Under the pieces are notes generated by a model, which had not been told where the DNA came from, did no database searches, and saw only the letters and a list, made by a program, of their open reading frames with translations. A program made the position numbers and the translations under genes. DNA of 64,000 nt from Sipunculus nudus (taxonomy: Eukaryota; Annelida; Sipuncula; Golfingiida; Sipunculidae). Shown piece by piece: positions 1 to 13,314 of the stretch. The stretch's first letter is position 1. Each line of letters opens with the position of its first letter. The DNA is taken from contig CM049314.1 in assembly GCA_026874595.1 (NCBI GenBank), forward strand, positions 29,895,729 through 29,959,728. Reading direction: 5' to 3'.

Positions 1-1169
1 AATAAAGGTTAAAATCCACAGTGACTCCTATGACCTCCCACGCACAAATTACACCCCTGTACACATTAGTAAAGAAGTGCTATATTTATAGCACAGCTGG
101 TATCATGTTTGGTGCACGACGGGCTTTAAGGACGTGTTACGTCATGTCTTATAGTTTTAATGGCGTGATATATATCAGGTTTTTAGCTCGGGTGACTAAT
201 AGGTTTGGACGTCCTTTGAAAATAACAGCGGGCCTCAGAAACATATAACTTATGATCAACAGATTTCCTGCGTGAGGTCCTGGTGAAAATTTCCTATGGA
301 AAACCTAGACTCTGCATGGGGGATCCGGGATATTGCAAAGCGATGGGTCCAACACTAGCCGTCCAACGTTGTTATTAAGAACGTTTTGGAAACCGCATAG
401 TATGGTTTCTGCATGGTCTGGCATTGGTTGAGGCAATTTCAAGGCCTGAAAAATATTAATTGTAACCCTCGAAAAGGTTGTGCTGCCTCAACAAAAGGGG
501 GTGGGCTAGTGTAATGTAAAGATCCATATTCCACAAGCCAAGGGGCAAAAGAAAATTGGTGCACCTAAAAGTCAGATTTTGTATATATGGTTGCTTAAAA
601 AAATGTTTTGCAATAGACCGTTATATTGGATGAATGTGGCCCCTACATTTGTGGGCCTGTCATGATGTTTGCCTGCCTGCACATAATTGCTCCAGCCAGC
701 TCATCAAATATGTCATTATAGGCATTGTTCGGATTTAAAATTACGCTCATTGATCCTTTTTAAGTAAATTTCATGGGAAAGTTCCAGTATATCTACAATT
801 GATAACGAACTGCCGTAACATTTCCAGTGCAAATTCTGGGACCACCTTTTTCTCTCTACTTTATTCTATATTAATATGTAATATGGAGACTGAAGGATAG
901 TTTTACCATACCGTGTACAATTAAAATGTTTACATTGTGCAATCAGATATTTTACAATATTGTCTCATACACTGAAATAATGGCACATCACATACTGGAT
1001 AATCTCATTGATACTTGGACTTTGTCACCTGGCGAATTTAAAAAAAAACGAGTCTATGCCCCTGAAAGTTAAATTCATTTCAATTTTCATATATATTTTT
1101 GACAGACAAACTCCAGTATTCCAACTCCATACCGCATGGAATGCAAGTTTCTCTTTGGAAGAGACTGAG
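1..1169. other. No gene seen
   Basis: AT-rich sequence with scattered short open frames (longest 103 codons nearby) that lack splice signals or family motifs. No repeat recognised. Confidence 0.6.
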
Positions 1170-1480
1170 AAGTGTAGCAGCCATCCGAAAGTTTTAACTG
1201 TGCAATCATATCTTTGCCGTCACAAGGACAGTATGCAATCATTCCCGTTCATGTGTGTGTGTGTGTTTGTTTATAACATAACTCACGCAATCATGAACGG
1301 AATCTCATACAACTTTTAAGGCATTTTGGGAATGGACCATAAAACAGTCGATTAGATTTTTGTGTTGATTCAACATCTTGTTCAGATTCTGCAGCTGCAG
1401 CGTCTTCAATGAATATTCATGAATGTACAGTACCTATGCATGAATGAACCTGTGAATATGGGCATAAACAAATGAATGCA
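1170..1480 (+). repeat. Dispersed repeat family R1, copy
   Basis: It shares TTCCCGTTCATGTGTGTGTG, AACATAACTCACGCAATCAT, a TTTTGGGAATGGACCAT block and AATGAACCTGTGAATATGGG with copies at 6.64, 14.97, 51.38 and 52.97 kb. A full R1 copy is about 330 bp and ends GTGGAGGCTTGCATTCC. It is probably a non-autonomous element. Confidence 0.65.
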
Positions 1481-2214
1481 CAAAAGGTCCGCCTCATTAG
1501 TAGGGCCCGGCTCCTGTTCAGGTCACACTCGAGCGCCCAGCATCTCGGAGTGGCGAGTCTATTAGCGCTCGCACCGAATCAATAAAAATAAAACTTTATT
1601 CAAAATGCTTTAAATAGGATTATCAATAATATTTCTGTTGTAATTTCGCGATTCACCTTCAATGTTTAAATACATTCAGCTCAAGATACATGGATAAAGC
1701 TTTATATCAGTTTTCTTATATTCTCCCAATATTGCACAAATGAGTCTCCATAGTGAGCCTTTTCCCTCTGACAGGAGTTGGCCCGGCCTGATATCTCTCA
1801 AGTCTTTACCTCCGAGTCTGAGTACAAGTCCAGTATACCTACTAGTTCGAGTCCGAGCCCCTGAAAAAGTGGACGCGACTATTACGTCACTGCTGGTGAC
1901 AAAACCCCGAGTTAACTATTGTCCAAAAGGCCCAGTTTCATCTTGCAACTGACTGTGATTGTCTTTATTAATTAATTAATAAAACATTATAAAACCTGAA
2001 ATTGTGTGTTAATAATTGACCTTTGGCTAGATGATTACCGATATGGTCACACTCCATTCAATACCAAATCATTATATACATGTATTCTTCGCTCATCTGT
2101 TCAGCTGTACGTCGTGGCCCAGAGGTCTCCTGACCGAAGAGCGAGCGATAAGTGACTCAAAATTGACACGTTACATTAATTATTGATGTTATGATCAAAA
2201 GAAAAACATACGTT

Positions 2215-3560
2215 AAGGAACCTTGAACACGGGATAGAATGACTTCAAGACTTTCAAAATCATGTTTTCTTCCCCATATTTCCAAAAAAAAGGTTTACAG
2301 TGACCTAAGTTTAAGTTTCCAAGAAGATGTTAACCGAGACTCCTTGGATTCTGAGTTAGAAGTTTCTACGTCCAACTGTTATGTTTCGTGACCATCTGAC
2401 TTAACGGTCGATATAATCATATTTTTTCCACATATCACGCAGAAAAATGGTCACACTGCCACATATCACGCAGAATAATGGTCACGGTGCCACATATCTC
2501 GCAGAATAATGGTCACAGTGCCACATATCACGCAGAATATTGGTCACAGTGCCACATATCTCGCAGAGTAATGGTCACAGTGCCACATATCTCCCAGATA
2601 AATGGTCACAGTGCCACATATCTCGCAGAATAATGGTCACAGTGCCACATATCTCGCAGAATAATGGTCACAGTGCCACATATCTCGCAAAATAATGGTC
2701 ACAGAGCCACATATTTCGCAGAATAATGGTCACAGTGCCACATATCTCGCAGAATAATGGTTACAGTGCCACATATCTCGCAGAATAATGGTCACAGTGC
2801 CACATATCTCTCAGATAAATGGTCACAGTGCCACATATCTCGCAGAATAATGGTCACAGTGCCACATATCTCGCAGAATAATGGTCACAGTGCCACATAT
2901 TTTGCAGAATAATGGTCACAGTGCCACATATTTCGTAGAATAATGGTCACAGTGCCACATATTTCGCAGAATAATGGTCACAGTGCCATCTATCTCGCAG
3001 AATAATGGTCACAGAGCCACATATCTCACCGAAATAATGGTCACAGTGCCACATATCTCGCAGAATAAAGGTCACAGTGCCACATATCTCGCAGAATAAA
3101 GGTCACAGTGCCACATATCTCGCAGATAAATGGTCACAGTGCCACATATCTCGCAGAATAAAGGTCACAGTGCCTATATTTCAGAATTCCAAGGAGACTT
3201 TACTTTGACCTCATTTAAATTTGAGTAATAGGTACCTAGGTAAAACAGTTATGATTTGAATCCTGTCTGACTTTCCTTTACTTCCCTTCTTTATATAAAT
3301 TAGGAGGTTTAAAGGTCCGCCAATCAAGATTAGTGCCCTTCCTGGCTATCTTGGAGCTCAAAATCATATTTTTGGCTTACTAGCTTGAAGGTAGAAGATT
3401 GTAGGTCACCATGACCTAAGTTCAGGTTTCCTAGGAAATTTGCCCAGGACCTCCCAGTATGTAAATTAAGAAGTTTCTTGTTCTATAGGTTACGATTTCT
3501 GCACTGTTAACGGACAGACGACGGACAAAAAGGGTGACTTGTTGTCATCTGAGCTAAAAA
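2215..3560 (+). mobile_element. Pearl-like repeat element enclosing the 31-bp array
   Basis: Body text on both sides of the array (GTGACCTAAGTTTAAGTTTC at 2.3 kb; GACCTAAGTTCAGGTTTCCT at 3.41 kb) is related. The element ends with GTTAACGGACAGACGACGGA and CATCTGAGCTAAAAA, the tail seen in copies near 29.4, 54.4 and 63.8 kb. Confidence 0.6.
2428..3174. repeat. 31-bp minisatellite, about 24 units
   Basis: The unit is CCACATATCTCGCAGAATAA followed by TGGTCACAGTG, repeated at 31-bp spacing with scattered substitutions. Units abut without spacers. Flanking sequence on both sides resembles pearl-like element body and tail. Confidence 0.95.
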
Positions 3561-3831
3561 AAAGGATAACCTTCGATAAAAAGACTAGCAACATTAATTT
3601 TATCAAAGCGAAGAATGGAGTAAAAAAGAATGCAATATTTTAATTAAACATTTCTGTTTGAATGGTTACACCAGCCGTAGTTCCTGTTGACACTAAATAC
3701 GGATTCATGTAAGGTTTCGTTTACAACCACCATGTAAAACAAAAAGGAAGATGAAACGACCTAAAATAGCTTTTGTTTCAGATAAAGTTATTTATATAAC
3801 CATATGGACACTGTTCTCATATAGAGCTGTG

Positions 3832-3883
3832 GCATACACACACACACACACACCCTCCCTCTCTCTCTCTCACACACACACAC

Positions 3884-3920
<37 letters not shown>
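3832..3920. repeat. Compound CA/CT/TG microsatellite
   Basis: An ACAC run, CTCTCT run, ACAC run, short ATATAT and then a TGTG run follow one another. The CA and TG parts are complementary and could pair. Confidence 0.95.
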
Positions 3921-3923
<3 letters not shown>

Positions 3924-4493
3924 GTCCTGGTAATTACAGGAATATCAGACTTTTACATTTTTATAACCATATATGGAAAGCATTCAAAGTTTGGGTACTT
4001 TGAAGGTTAAGGTACAGCTATTTGCAACTTAAACCATATTTTATTTATTTATATATATATCAACTGGTCATAAATTAATGCAATATTTATCCATATATAG
4101 TCAGGTTCTCAAATACATATACAAATTGTGGAAGTTTAAATACAAACACATTTCGACGAATGTTGTTCAAATACAAGTTCAAGATAGAACAAATGATCAG
4201 AAATGGTGTCATTTTAACTGTAAAGTATAATATCAGTTATATTCATAAAAAAAGTAATCGTACAGATACCTTATTAAGATGGCATGTAGTTCTAAGAGTA
4301 TACAATTACATATAAAAACTTTATGTAGGTATCACGTTGCCGCCGGAGGTAAATGTTAGGCAGAATTAGCCAGATCATTTACTGCAGGGTTTCTAACGCT
4401 AATGACTAATTTGCATATTAATTAGACTTGGGCATCATATGCTTAGCGTAGTCGGAATTCCAGTTCTTGCAATGTTCAATTTATGACCTGTTT

Positions 4494-4690
4494 TCCGAGG
4501 TCTGGGGTAGATCACTGGGCAAAATGCCGGAAGATCGGGGGATGACACACACCCAGGACCCGCATGAGTGGTAAACCGAGCCTGATTGACGCCAGAATTG
4601 TCGTTTGTGTAAACCCTTTGTCACGTGGCATAAAACCGCAATGGAAATCTGCAGATGTACATAGTACTTAATTAAGTAAGCATTACAAAA
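4494..4690 (+). mobile_element. SINE 3' fragment
   Basis: GGGGATGACACACACCCAGG, CCGAGCCTGATTGACGCCAG and CTGCAGATGTACATAGTACT follow in the same order as in the 13.8-kb SINE. The tRNA head and first body block are absent. Confidence 0.7.
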
Positions 4691-4829
4691 TTGACTGTTA
4701 AAACATCGTTACCAAAATGTTCTGTTTAGCTTTGAATAACCAATCTATGTGTTCATAGATCATTTATATTCATAAAATAAATTGTTCCTGACGCAAGTGT
4801 CGTAACTTTTCAGACACACCTCGTATATA

Positions 4830-4832
4830 TAT

Positions 4833-4892
<60 letters not shown>
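4830..4892. repeat. CA/TA microsatellite
   Basis: ACACACACAC is followed by a long TA run. Confidence 0.95.
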
Positions 4893-4897
<5 letters not shown>

Positions 4898-4980
4898 CTT
4901 GCATTAATTCCATATTATTACATGCAAAGTCGAAATGTCCCTAGTCAAATAATATAATTATCATGTTGACATGCCCGACA

Positions 4981-5063
<83 letters not shown>
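4981..5063. repeat. ATT trinucleotide repeat
   Basis: About 27 ATT units without interruption. The minus-strand poly-Ile reading frame through it is an artefact. Confidence 0.97.
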
Positions 5064-5065
<2 letters not shown>

Positions 5066-6188
5066 TAAAGTGAAACCTGGACATTACAACCAACAACGGG
5101 ACCTCGATAAAGATGTCAAGCGCCATCTTTTCCTTCTTTAGCTTCAACTAGGATATACAGGATATGAAGACAGGCCTAGGTTACTTGATAATATGACTTA
5201 TTAGGTTGACATATGTAAATTTCATGCAGATGACTGCATTCCTCATGAAGCATCGCAACCCATCCCTGATAATACATTTCATTCTACGAAATGAACAAGT
5301 TGGAATGGAATGAGGAAACTCCGTATTATAAGGAATGCATAACTGGGTATCATCTGAGGATAGCATCAACTAATAAAATGAGGTACACAGATAATATACA
5401 TTGTTAAAAGGAAGCAGGCATATATTGTAGAATCATAGATTTATACCTAAGACAACATGGTTTTATATGTTGGTTAAACCATGGCTGATCCTATATATAC
5501 ATTGATTATAATTTTCGTTATAACGTCATCATGTATAACATGACTAAATTTTCAACTTAGCATTTTAATCATGCGGGATCAGTCCTTTACAATATCAAGG
5601 GACTAACTGGTGGACGATACTCCAATTTATATCCAAAAAATTGCTTTATGTGTTCAACGGTTTAACACAATGATAAAAATGACAAATACCGCTTTCGTGA
5701 CATACATAATGCAAGGAAAGCTGTTTAAATGGTTTATATTCTGTACGGAATGGGCCTGCCCTCCCCAACCCTTAATTTACTTTGCTCTAACATAACTGCG
5801 ATGCATTTATTACAATACATTCTGTTAATAACTGCTATCTTTACGTATCTAGTACAGTATATACTGTCAAATGTTTTTAAACGCGACCTGTAATTCTCAG
5901 AAATATTCGTCATGTATACACGCAGACACAACCGCTTAGATGACGCGAGTCACGCAGACATCTGTATACGTTGCGTGTACAATGTTGTACAAAGGTATGT
6001 TTATATATGTTCTTGAGACCCTGTGCTACTTCGCCACTATAAATCATATCTAAGGCTAACAAGTTTTGCCCATGCAGGGATCGAAATTCACACCTGGTCA
6101 CCAAAAATTTGCTTTCCTGAGCAGAAATATAACATGTTATATCATTTGTTACAGCCATTTATAGGCTCTGCCATCAAGATGGTATAAA

Positions 6189-6619
6189 CTGTGGTTGCCT
6201 TTTTGTTCGCGAGGGTTTTAATTTCACGATATTTGCGAATGGAAAATTATCGCGAAAATGGAACCCTTGGGATTAATTGGCCAATTAAGTATGTTCTTCT
6301 ATTAAGTGTAACCAATACTTGTATGGGAATAGGTTAGAACAGTAAGAATGTTTATAATAACTTACATCCATGCAGGTATAGGGAAAACGTTCCCTTAAAT
6401 TTGAACTTAATTTCCTCTGCTGTGTGTACGGGCTCATCGTTATATGGGAAGAATATCACAAACTCCTGACTTATTCTCATTCTATAAACATACACAAGTA
6501 TGGCTTTACCAAAGATTTCATATAGGTCCTTGTGAGATCGCGGAAATGAAACCCTCGCGAAACATTCAAAATAGAGAAATCGCGAAATTTCAGCCTAGCG
6601 AACATGAAGCCAAACACAA
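6189..6619 (+). mobile_element. MITE family M1, copy 1 (about 431 bp)
   Basis: It aligns over its length with the copy at 49.4 kb, including CTGTGGTTGCCTTTTTGTTC at the left end and a degenerate CAAACACAA right end followed by TA. Internal GGTTAGAACAGTAAGAATG and GAAACCCTCGCGAAACATT blocks are shared. Confidence 0.8.
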
Positions 6620-6624
6620 TATGC

Positions 6625-6882
6625 CATCATCCCTGTTCGCGCCTGTGTGTGTGTTGTGTGTGTTTGTTTACAACATAACTTACGCATTAACGGAACCTTA
6701 AGAAATGTTTAAATCAGGCATATCAGGAATGTGCCAATGAAAAAACGATCAGATTTTGGAGTTAATCCGGAACATGATCAAGTTTCAGGAACGTCCTGCA
6801 TCAAGGAATATTCTCTAATGAAACCCCCACATGGTGGAGGCTTGCATTCCTTAGAGTGCAGATTCCTAGTTCTATTGTGAAT
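6625..6882 (+). repeat. Dispersed repeat family R1, copy
   Basis: It contains TGTGTTTGTTTACAACATAA, AGATTTTGGAGTTAATCCGG and the family end CATGGTGGAGGCTTGCATTC with GAGTGCAGATTCCTAGTTC. Confidence 0.7.
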
Positions 6883-7644
6883 ATCTATAAGAAATCGAAC
6901 AATATAAATAGACTCAACCTATAGTCATCTTGAGGCAGGGACATACTGACATATACCATCGGTTCTTCCCTAAGATATCGATATTGCGATCACAAACGTT
7001 GTCAAGTACACACACACACGCTACTGTGACAAGGGTACCCTGGTGTCCAAATAATGACATAGTTTCTAATCCACGTGGCCAGATATGAACGGAGAAGATT
7101 TTCAGTGAAAACTGCAATGGTTTTAATATACCAGCATCTTATGCAGCATCCTGTGTTTGGTACACATGTCATTCAGACCTCAGGCGGCATACTCTTAAGA
7201 AAGAAATCTGCGTATATATCATTTATAGTATGGAATTTTCACCATATAAAGTACGACATTTTACTAAAAAATCAGGAAGAGTACCAATATATATTGATTT
7301 TCTGAATTTTGGTATTCACTCTGCCAATATTTGATCAATATAATAATAGCATCAGTATATGTTTTATGTTATAAGAATAATTTTGAATGGCACTCAGGAA
7401 CATAAATTTGTGAGGGACGTATAATTAGCGTCTAGGTAAATATGGATTGATTTTTAAATTAGATGATTTATCGGTCTGATTTTATCGTAGCTTAACACAT
7501 GTTACATTGTTATTTTTATTAATGTTATTAGTGCTTTCATAACGATGAATCTTTCCTTTTTCTTTGGGGAACAAACTCTTATCTCCCGGTTTGTTATTAT
7601 CATTAATTTGTCCCATGTACAGTGCATTACTGTTTATATATTTA

Positions 7645-8062
7645 CTGTGTTTGCCTTTTTGTTTTCGAGGGTTTCAAATTTAGGATATTCGCGAAAAGGG
7701 AATTATCGGCTGCATAAAACGTAATAAGAGCTCCTATTATGGACGACAAGTGAAAAGGTAGTACATTGAGTTTAATATAAATCATTACAGATCTTGTAGG
7801 TTCAAAGATTTATTCACAAATAATATTAGACCATGCAAATTATATAACATTGATGAACAATCTCGTTCAATAATACTATGGGATACCTTCCAATTATAAA
7901 AATTTTGCGCACATATTATTTATCACATTAATACGAGAATTTATAACTTTGTGTAGGTTTTAAATATATGGTGGGATCGCGAAAATGGATCTTTCGGGAA
8001 GCACTGAAATAAAAATGAAAATCATAAAGTTTAACCCCCATCGAATATGAAGCCGACGACAA
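7645..8062 (+). mobile_element. MITE family M1, copy 2 (about 418 bp, diverged)
   Basis: The left end CTGTGTTTGCCTTTTTG and the right end ATCGAATATGAAGCCGACG align with the other copies. The middle is more diverged. TA lies on both sides. Confidence 0.7.
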
Positions 8063-8236
8063 TATTCATAATTACCTGGTATATGTAACACAGATGTGGG
8101 CCCCCTACATGTGTAAACAGCCAAATCATTGTGTCGTTTGTAGCTGGGTCATATACTAGCCACATAATTACATAAGCTATAGCTACTTGGCACTCAAAAT
8201 ACACACCCCCGCCAGCGGCAAAGCAACTTTATACAA

Positions 8237-8420
8237 TGAAACCTCAAAATTATGACCACCAACGGGACATCGATAAGGTGATCGCATTTTCGTGTTTTTC
8301 GTCTAAGCGAGGTCTCATATAAAGAGCATAAACGAATTATGACCGTGAAAAAGTGGTCGTTATTTTTAGGAGGTCGCCTTACCGAGGTGGTCGTCAGACA
8401 AGGTTTTTCTTTACTTCACC
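8237..8420 (+). repeat. Dispersed repeat family R3 ('gaccaccaacggga')
   Basis: ATGAAACCTCAAAATTATGA, CCACCAACGGGACATCGATA, AGGTGGTCGTCAGACAAGGT. Related text is at 5,068-5,112, 44,286-44,392 and 52,465-52,600, and weakly at 15,360-15,545 and 22,950-23,015. Confidence 0.6.
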
Positions 8421-9163
8421 TTTTCCTTTATCCGAAATTTAATTTGTCTTCACCATCAACAATATTTCAATATTGAATCAATTGTTTTTGGGTCATTATG
8501 CTTTTCAGAAATAAATAGATAAATAGTTAACTTTACTAACAAACCAACCAATCAGGGTTTTGTTTAAATGTATATGTGTATGTATGAGTACATGTGTATA
8601 TACGTGTTTATATGTATATACGTGTATACTTTAAGAAAGTATCGTGTACTCTATGTATGTGCATATGCATATCTTTGCATATGTATATGTATATACTTAT
8701 ATATGTGTGTGTATACCTTCACGTATTTGTATATACATCTGAAGTATATTTATGTCTATTTCTGCTTGATATTTATTCTCTCTGCACTTCAACTAATGAT
8801 TTTTTATGTGTATGCATTCATGTACAAATATAAGTAACGTACCAAAAATATAAATGTTATATTATTGTATTGTATGACTGTAATTTATATATATACGATG
8901 ATAGATAAGCATAATTAATTTTGACCATTTTAAAGCAATTATAAATTACTAATCTCAATATGTTAGCTATTATATACATATTGTATATAGTAATTATCTT
9001 ATATGTTGGAAAGCTATAATATTTGTACAATCCAATAGAAATAAATATGTTTAAACTAAGCTAATAAAGGGGGTTAAAACAATATGGTATACATTACGAT
9101 GAGCAGAAACGTGTATATACACGCATATACACCACCAAGCTCTCAAAATGAAGAAATAGGAAA

Positions 9164-9256
<93 letters not shown>

Positions 9257-9282
9257 TAAATATTCATAGATATTCATAAAAA

Positions 9283-9316
<34 letters not shown>

Positions 9317-10559
9317 CTAAGGTACAGTGATGTATATGACTAATATGATGATTAACATAGGCTTTGGAGCGTTTTTGAAAGGGGTCGCATTCTGCAAGTG
9401 TAGCCAGTTTGAGGGCGCGAAAGCGCCCGTAGGGGGTGGGTGTGGAGTGGGTCTGCCTCCACATGCACGGTATGGAACATTTTGAAAAAAAAATAAAACA
9501 AAACATGCATTATCAATTATTAATGAAGTGGTTTGACCATTTTCCCACTTTTTCACAATCACATGCTACACGACCCACCAAAAAAAAATACAGAACCATT
9601 TTCTTAATTTACTATGTATCACTAAAATGAATTGCATTATATTATATTCCCTTACCTCTAAAAATAACGCAATAATGACCTTAATTATGAAACACATTAA
9701 AATGAGAATAGAGGCCCTGTTAATTTCATATGAGACATGTAGACAAGAGGCGTGTAGAAATACACTGGATTTTCCACGCGAATTGACGGAATGTGTGATG
9801 TTTCTCAAAGGAAAGGTAACACTGAGAACCCCCCCCCCCCCCCCCCCCCCCCCGGGCTAAAAAGTGTGTGTATAAAGTGTTCAAAGCCTCTGATTTATGA
9901 CACGAAAAGGATGGTGTCTTTATGTGCTAACATAATAATTAATATAATGCTTCATCGGGAACTACAGATCACATTCAGGGCGTTTATTTAACCAAGTACT
10001 CTTATTAGGTCTGTCCGTGTTTAACTAAACTTCTTCAATCCTCAATTGGCCACAATTTTGCAGCATCGCTTTCAAACTTACACAACTTGTAGACAATCAA
10101 AAGTTCTCGAGGCCTATTGTTTTTGGCCAATATAGTTCAACGGTCAAGCTTATCAAAAATGTGATTTGGCGATATTTCTCTTAAAGATATCCTACAGTCC
10201 ACGGCTTTGCAGGATTCATTTTGAATCTGAAATTAATTTTATCCCACACTGATACCTCGAATTCAACTTTTCATTATGGAATATGACCGCTAGGGGCGCT
10301 GCACTCAATACACAACGGCATATACTTTTTGGGCCATATCTCCAAAACTACATGAGTAACCAACATACACTGTAGCTCATTTTGTCGGACATTCCATGGC
10401 CTTTCATGTGATATGTAGCTAGCTTAAAATGCTGTTACCATGGTTACGCATTTTTGGGTTAAAATGTGATATTTTTGAAAATAATCATGCTACATTTTCT
10501 ATCTTTGTCAATTTTTAAGCTACATAGATCTGGTTTCTTCATTGGGTAGCTTCTGGTTA
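8421..10559. other. Intergenic, microsatellite-rich
   Basis: It contains a degenerate TATATG/TGTATA tract (8,565-8,760), the CT/TA repeat at 9.2 kb, a fragment related to the 38.6-kb TIR element (9,360-9,490) and a 23-base C run (9,831-9,853). No gene supported. Confidence 0.6.
9168..9312. repeat. CT/TA compound microsatellite
   Basis: A CTCTCT run (to about 9,199) passes into a TA run, then ATTCATAAAT modules, then a second TA run. Confidence 0.95.
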
Positions 10560-11280
10560 GCTTGACATGATAAGACTATAAGTCTCGCCAAATCTCGCAC
10601 TATATATCGTCAAACGAGAAAAAAAAACGTGATTTCACGGGGATGCTTATAACTAGGTGACTTTTTAAGTTAGACAGGTCTAGTTTTCGGCATTTCGTAA
10701 CAATTGGCCATCTTGACATGATCAATAATTATGAAAGATAGGCCTAATCTAGCACCATATCTCGTAAAACGAGAAAACACGAGATTTCACAGAAATTCTT
10801 ATAACTCGGCGACTTTTTAAGCTAGACAGGTCTAGTTTTCGGTATTTTGTCAAAATGGCCACCTTATTATGATATCACTGCAAGACTGGACAAATCTCGC
10901 ACCATATCTCGTAAAACGAGAAAACACGAGATTTCACAGAAATGCATATAACTCTAGTTTTCGTCTAGGCAGGTCTAGGCAGGTCTAGTTTTCGACATTT
11001 CGAAACATTTAGCTAGCTTGACATGATAAAACTACAAGATTGGACAAATCTCGCACCATATCTCGTCAAACAAGTATAATGAGATTTAACAAAAATGCAT
11101 ATAACTCGGCGACTTTTACAGCTAGACGGGTCTAGCTTTCGGGATTTCGTAACATTTTGCCAGCTTGTCATGACAAATCTGACAGTTTCTCACTGCTTCT
11201 GGTCAAACGCGAATAAACGAGATTTCTCGGAAACGTTTGAAATTGGTCACTTTTACATTAGAAAGGTCTGCAGCTTTTCA
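10560..11280. repeat. Tandem repeat of about 150 bp, five units, first and last degenerate
   Basis: Units share CAAATCTCGCACCATATCTC, a TCTCGTAAAACGAGA hairpin, CACGAGATTTCACAGAAATG and TAGACAGGTCTAGTTTTCG. Spacing is about 140-165 bp. The last unit (from 11,185) is strongly decayed. An open frame at 11,095-11,418 crosses it but looks fortuitous. Confidence 0.85.
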
Positions 11281-11414
11281 TTGTCAGCATGCCTAAATAA
11301 ACGTATCATTCGTTTCTGCTCCCTCACAACATTATTAACTCATATGACTGTTTCTACACCCCCTCTCTGTCTGTCTCTCTGTCTGTCTGTATTATTTCCA
11401 TTTCCGGCAAGCGC

Positions 11415-11690
11415 GTGATCTCTGGTCATCTTGTTTGTCTGTCTGTTAGCAACAATACTCATACTTTATCAACGGATTTTGATGAAATTTTAGGAAATCC
11501 CGGCAATGATAGAAGGAACAATTAGATTTCGGAGTTGATCCGAATCACCATCTGGATCCATGCATGAATATTTTAAAGGAAAAATTGCTACATTTCTGAC
11601 AGTTCCATATGAGGGCAATGAACTTCCTTGGTGGAGGTCTGCGTTTTCACAGTGCGTTTCTAATTTTTTAAAGTTTTGGAAACGATGTCA
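11415..11690 (+). repeat. Dispersed repeat family R1, diverged copy
   Basis: GGATTTTGATGAAATTTTAG, AGATTTCGGAGTTGATCCGA and TTGGTGGAGGTCTGCG follow in family order. This version resembles the form widespread in marine invertebrate genomes. Confidence 0.6.
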
Positions 11691-12194
11691 AGTGTGTGGA
11701 CAGGAGGCTATTTTCCATAGTTTACCATAAATCCGGAGGAAGATCACTTTATTTGGAAAGGGGGTAATCGCAGCGTTATCTATCAATAACTACAACAGTG
11801 AACTCGGCCTTTTTTCATTCGGTCCATGGAAAACCCGTTCGTGATGGCTCACACCGACTTGTCCCAACGGGTAATACTAACGGGCTATCGTACACAGTGA
11901 CCTTGTCTAATATCCTTTTTGATGTTATCAGCATCCCCTGACCTTCCACATATCTATTCAGCTACACCGTTATCTCTGACTGAAGAGGAAGAAGGATGGA
12001 TTTAGAAATCTAGGACCTGGGAAAGCTGGTACCACAAACACTAAGCAGAGCGTATGGGATGTATAGGTGCGAATCTATAGGTGCAAACCTGATGATCAAA
12101 GGTTCTGCTAGTGGTGTAGGTATTGCGGAACGGTAAAATTAATGGGCATTATATCCTTAGTTAATGTGAGGGACAAGGCACAGAAGAAAGCCTC

Positions 12195-12305
12195 TACATG
12201 CAGATTATCCCGAACAAACAAACACACACATACCCACAAACAAACACACCCTCACACACATGAACGGGAATGAACGCATACCCTTCCGGCGGAGGCAAAC
12301 CTATT
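12195..12305 (-). repeat. Dispersed repeat family R1, 5' fragment in reverse
   Basis: The reverse complement reads GTTTGCCTCCGCCGGAAGGG, TATGCGTTCATTCCCGTTCA, the family start. It suggests that the full-length element begins CCTCCGCC and ends GGTGGAGG, an inverted pair. Confidence 0.6.
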
Positions 12306-12534
12306 ACGGTATTTATCTAATATATGTATAACATATCTCTCATGCATTAACATTGTTACTGTGATGCGACCGTTAAAAGCGCTCTCTATTGGCGATAGGA
12401 ACAAGCTGCTGAGTAGGACAGGGCCAAATTAGTTAACATGTATGCCTCAACTTAAAGTGATGTAGGACTCGAGTCCGCACTTGGTCTTGAACGTTCTTGA
12501 CTTCAATGGAAAAAATCGGTCACATACCACATAG

Positions 12535-12910
12535 AATATGTGTGATTGCTGGCTTCCTCTGTGTATATATCAATGATCTAAGGGTAATTCTGGTTATGAA
12601 AAGTTCTTATAAGGCCTCCGTGAAGGATGTATGAACTTTTTTTTATCAACAACATTTTTGTAAACATGTTGACAAACGGGAAAATATGTAACCTCTGGTG
12701 GTAGATTGCATATATGCGGAGGTAGAAAGGTCTCTTGTCGCAAAACGCCATTTGCCAAGTGCTGGCTTATCTGACTTGCCACCAGATGGCCTTGTTGAAT
12801 TTGTTTTGATTATTTTGGCGGGCCCCCACATCTTATAAATACGTTGATATAAACAAAACAAACAGCCTCTGTGCGGTTATATTCACGTTTTCTGGCCTAT
12901 TTTTATGAAC
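12535..12910 (+). repeat. Dispersed repeat family R2, copy (about 380 bp)
   Basis: It shares GTGAAGGATGTATGAACTT, TAAACATGTTGACAAAC, GGCCCCCACAT(C/A)TTATAA and GCCTCTGTG(C/T) with 29.85-30.24 kb. No coding signal. Confidence 0.75.
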
Positions 12911-13314
12911 GTTCCAAGGGATTACCTTTAGATTATAAAGGTCAAATAGGTGATTGGGTCCCTTTATATACATGTGTGAACGACTAACAAAATATTAAAA
13001 AGTATAAAGTATAAAATAATAAAGGAGCTGAATGTAATGAAACATATTAGTAAAAAACATATGTAAAGTGACATAAAAATAAACATGGTAATTTCAAATT
13101 TCCATTTTGAATTGTTCCTTTGCTCTTTTTGCATTGGACTCGGACTCGGGCTTGAACTTGGGTTATAAATGACTCGGAATCGAAGAAGGCGGACTTAGAC
13201 ACGATATTCAAGGAAACGAGTAGCTTGAGTATAACTTGCACCCGGACATGGAAGGTGTGGACGTCACTGCTAACTTACAATAAAAATGTAAACATTTTCT
13301 GTGTTACGTATTTT

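Noticed and set aside
2428-3174. Regular 31-bp repeats resembling a CRISPR array
   Set aside because: Units abut directly with no unique spacers, and the window is clearly eukaryotic.
4941-5147. Minus-strand frame of poly-isoleucine
   Set aside because: It is only the ATT trinucleotide repeat read in one frame.
8568-8837. Two overlapping plus-strand frames rich in Tyr, Cys and Ile
   Set aside because: They derive from a degenerate TATATG/TGTATA microsatellite.
11095-11418. A 107-codon plus-strand frame
   Set aside because: It starts within the 150-bp tandem repeats and ends in a CTGT-rich tract; no conserved motif.
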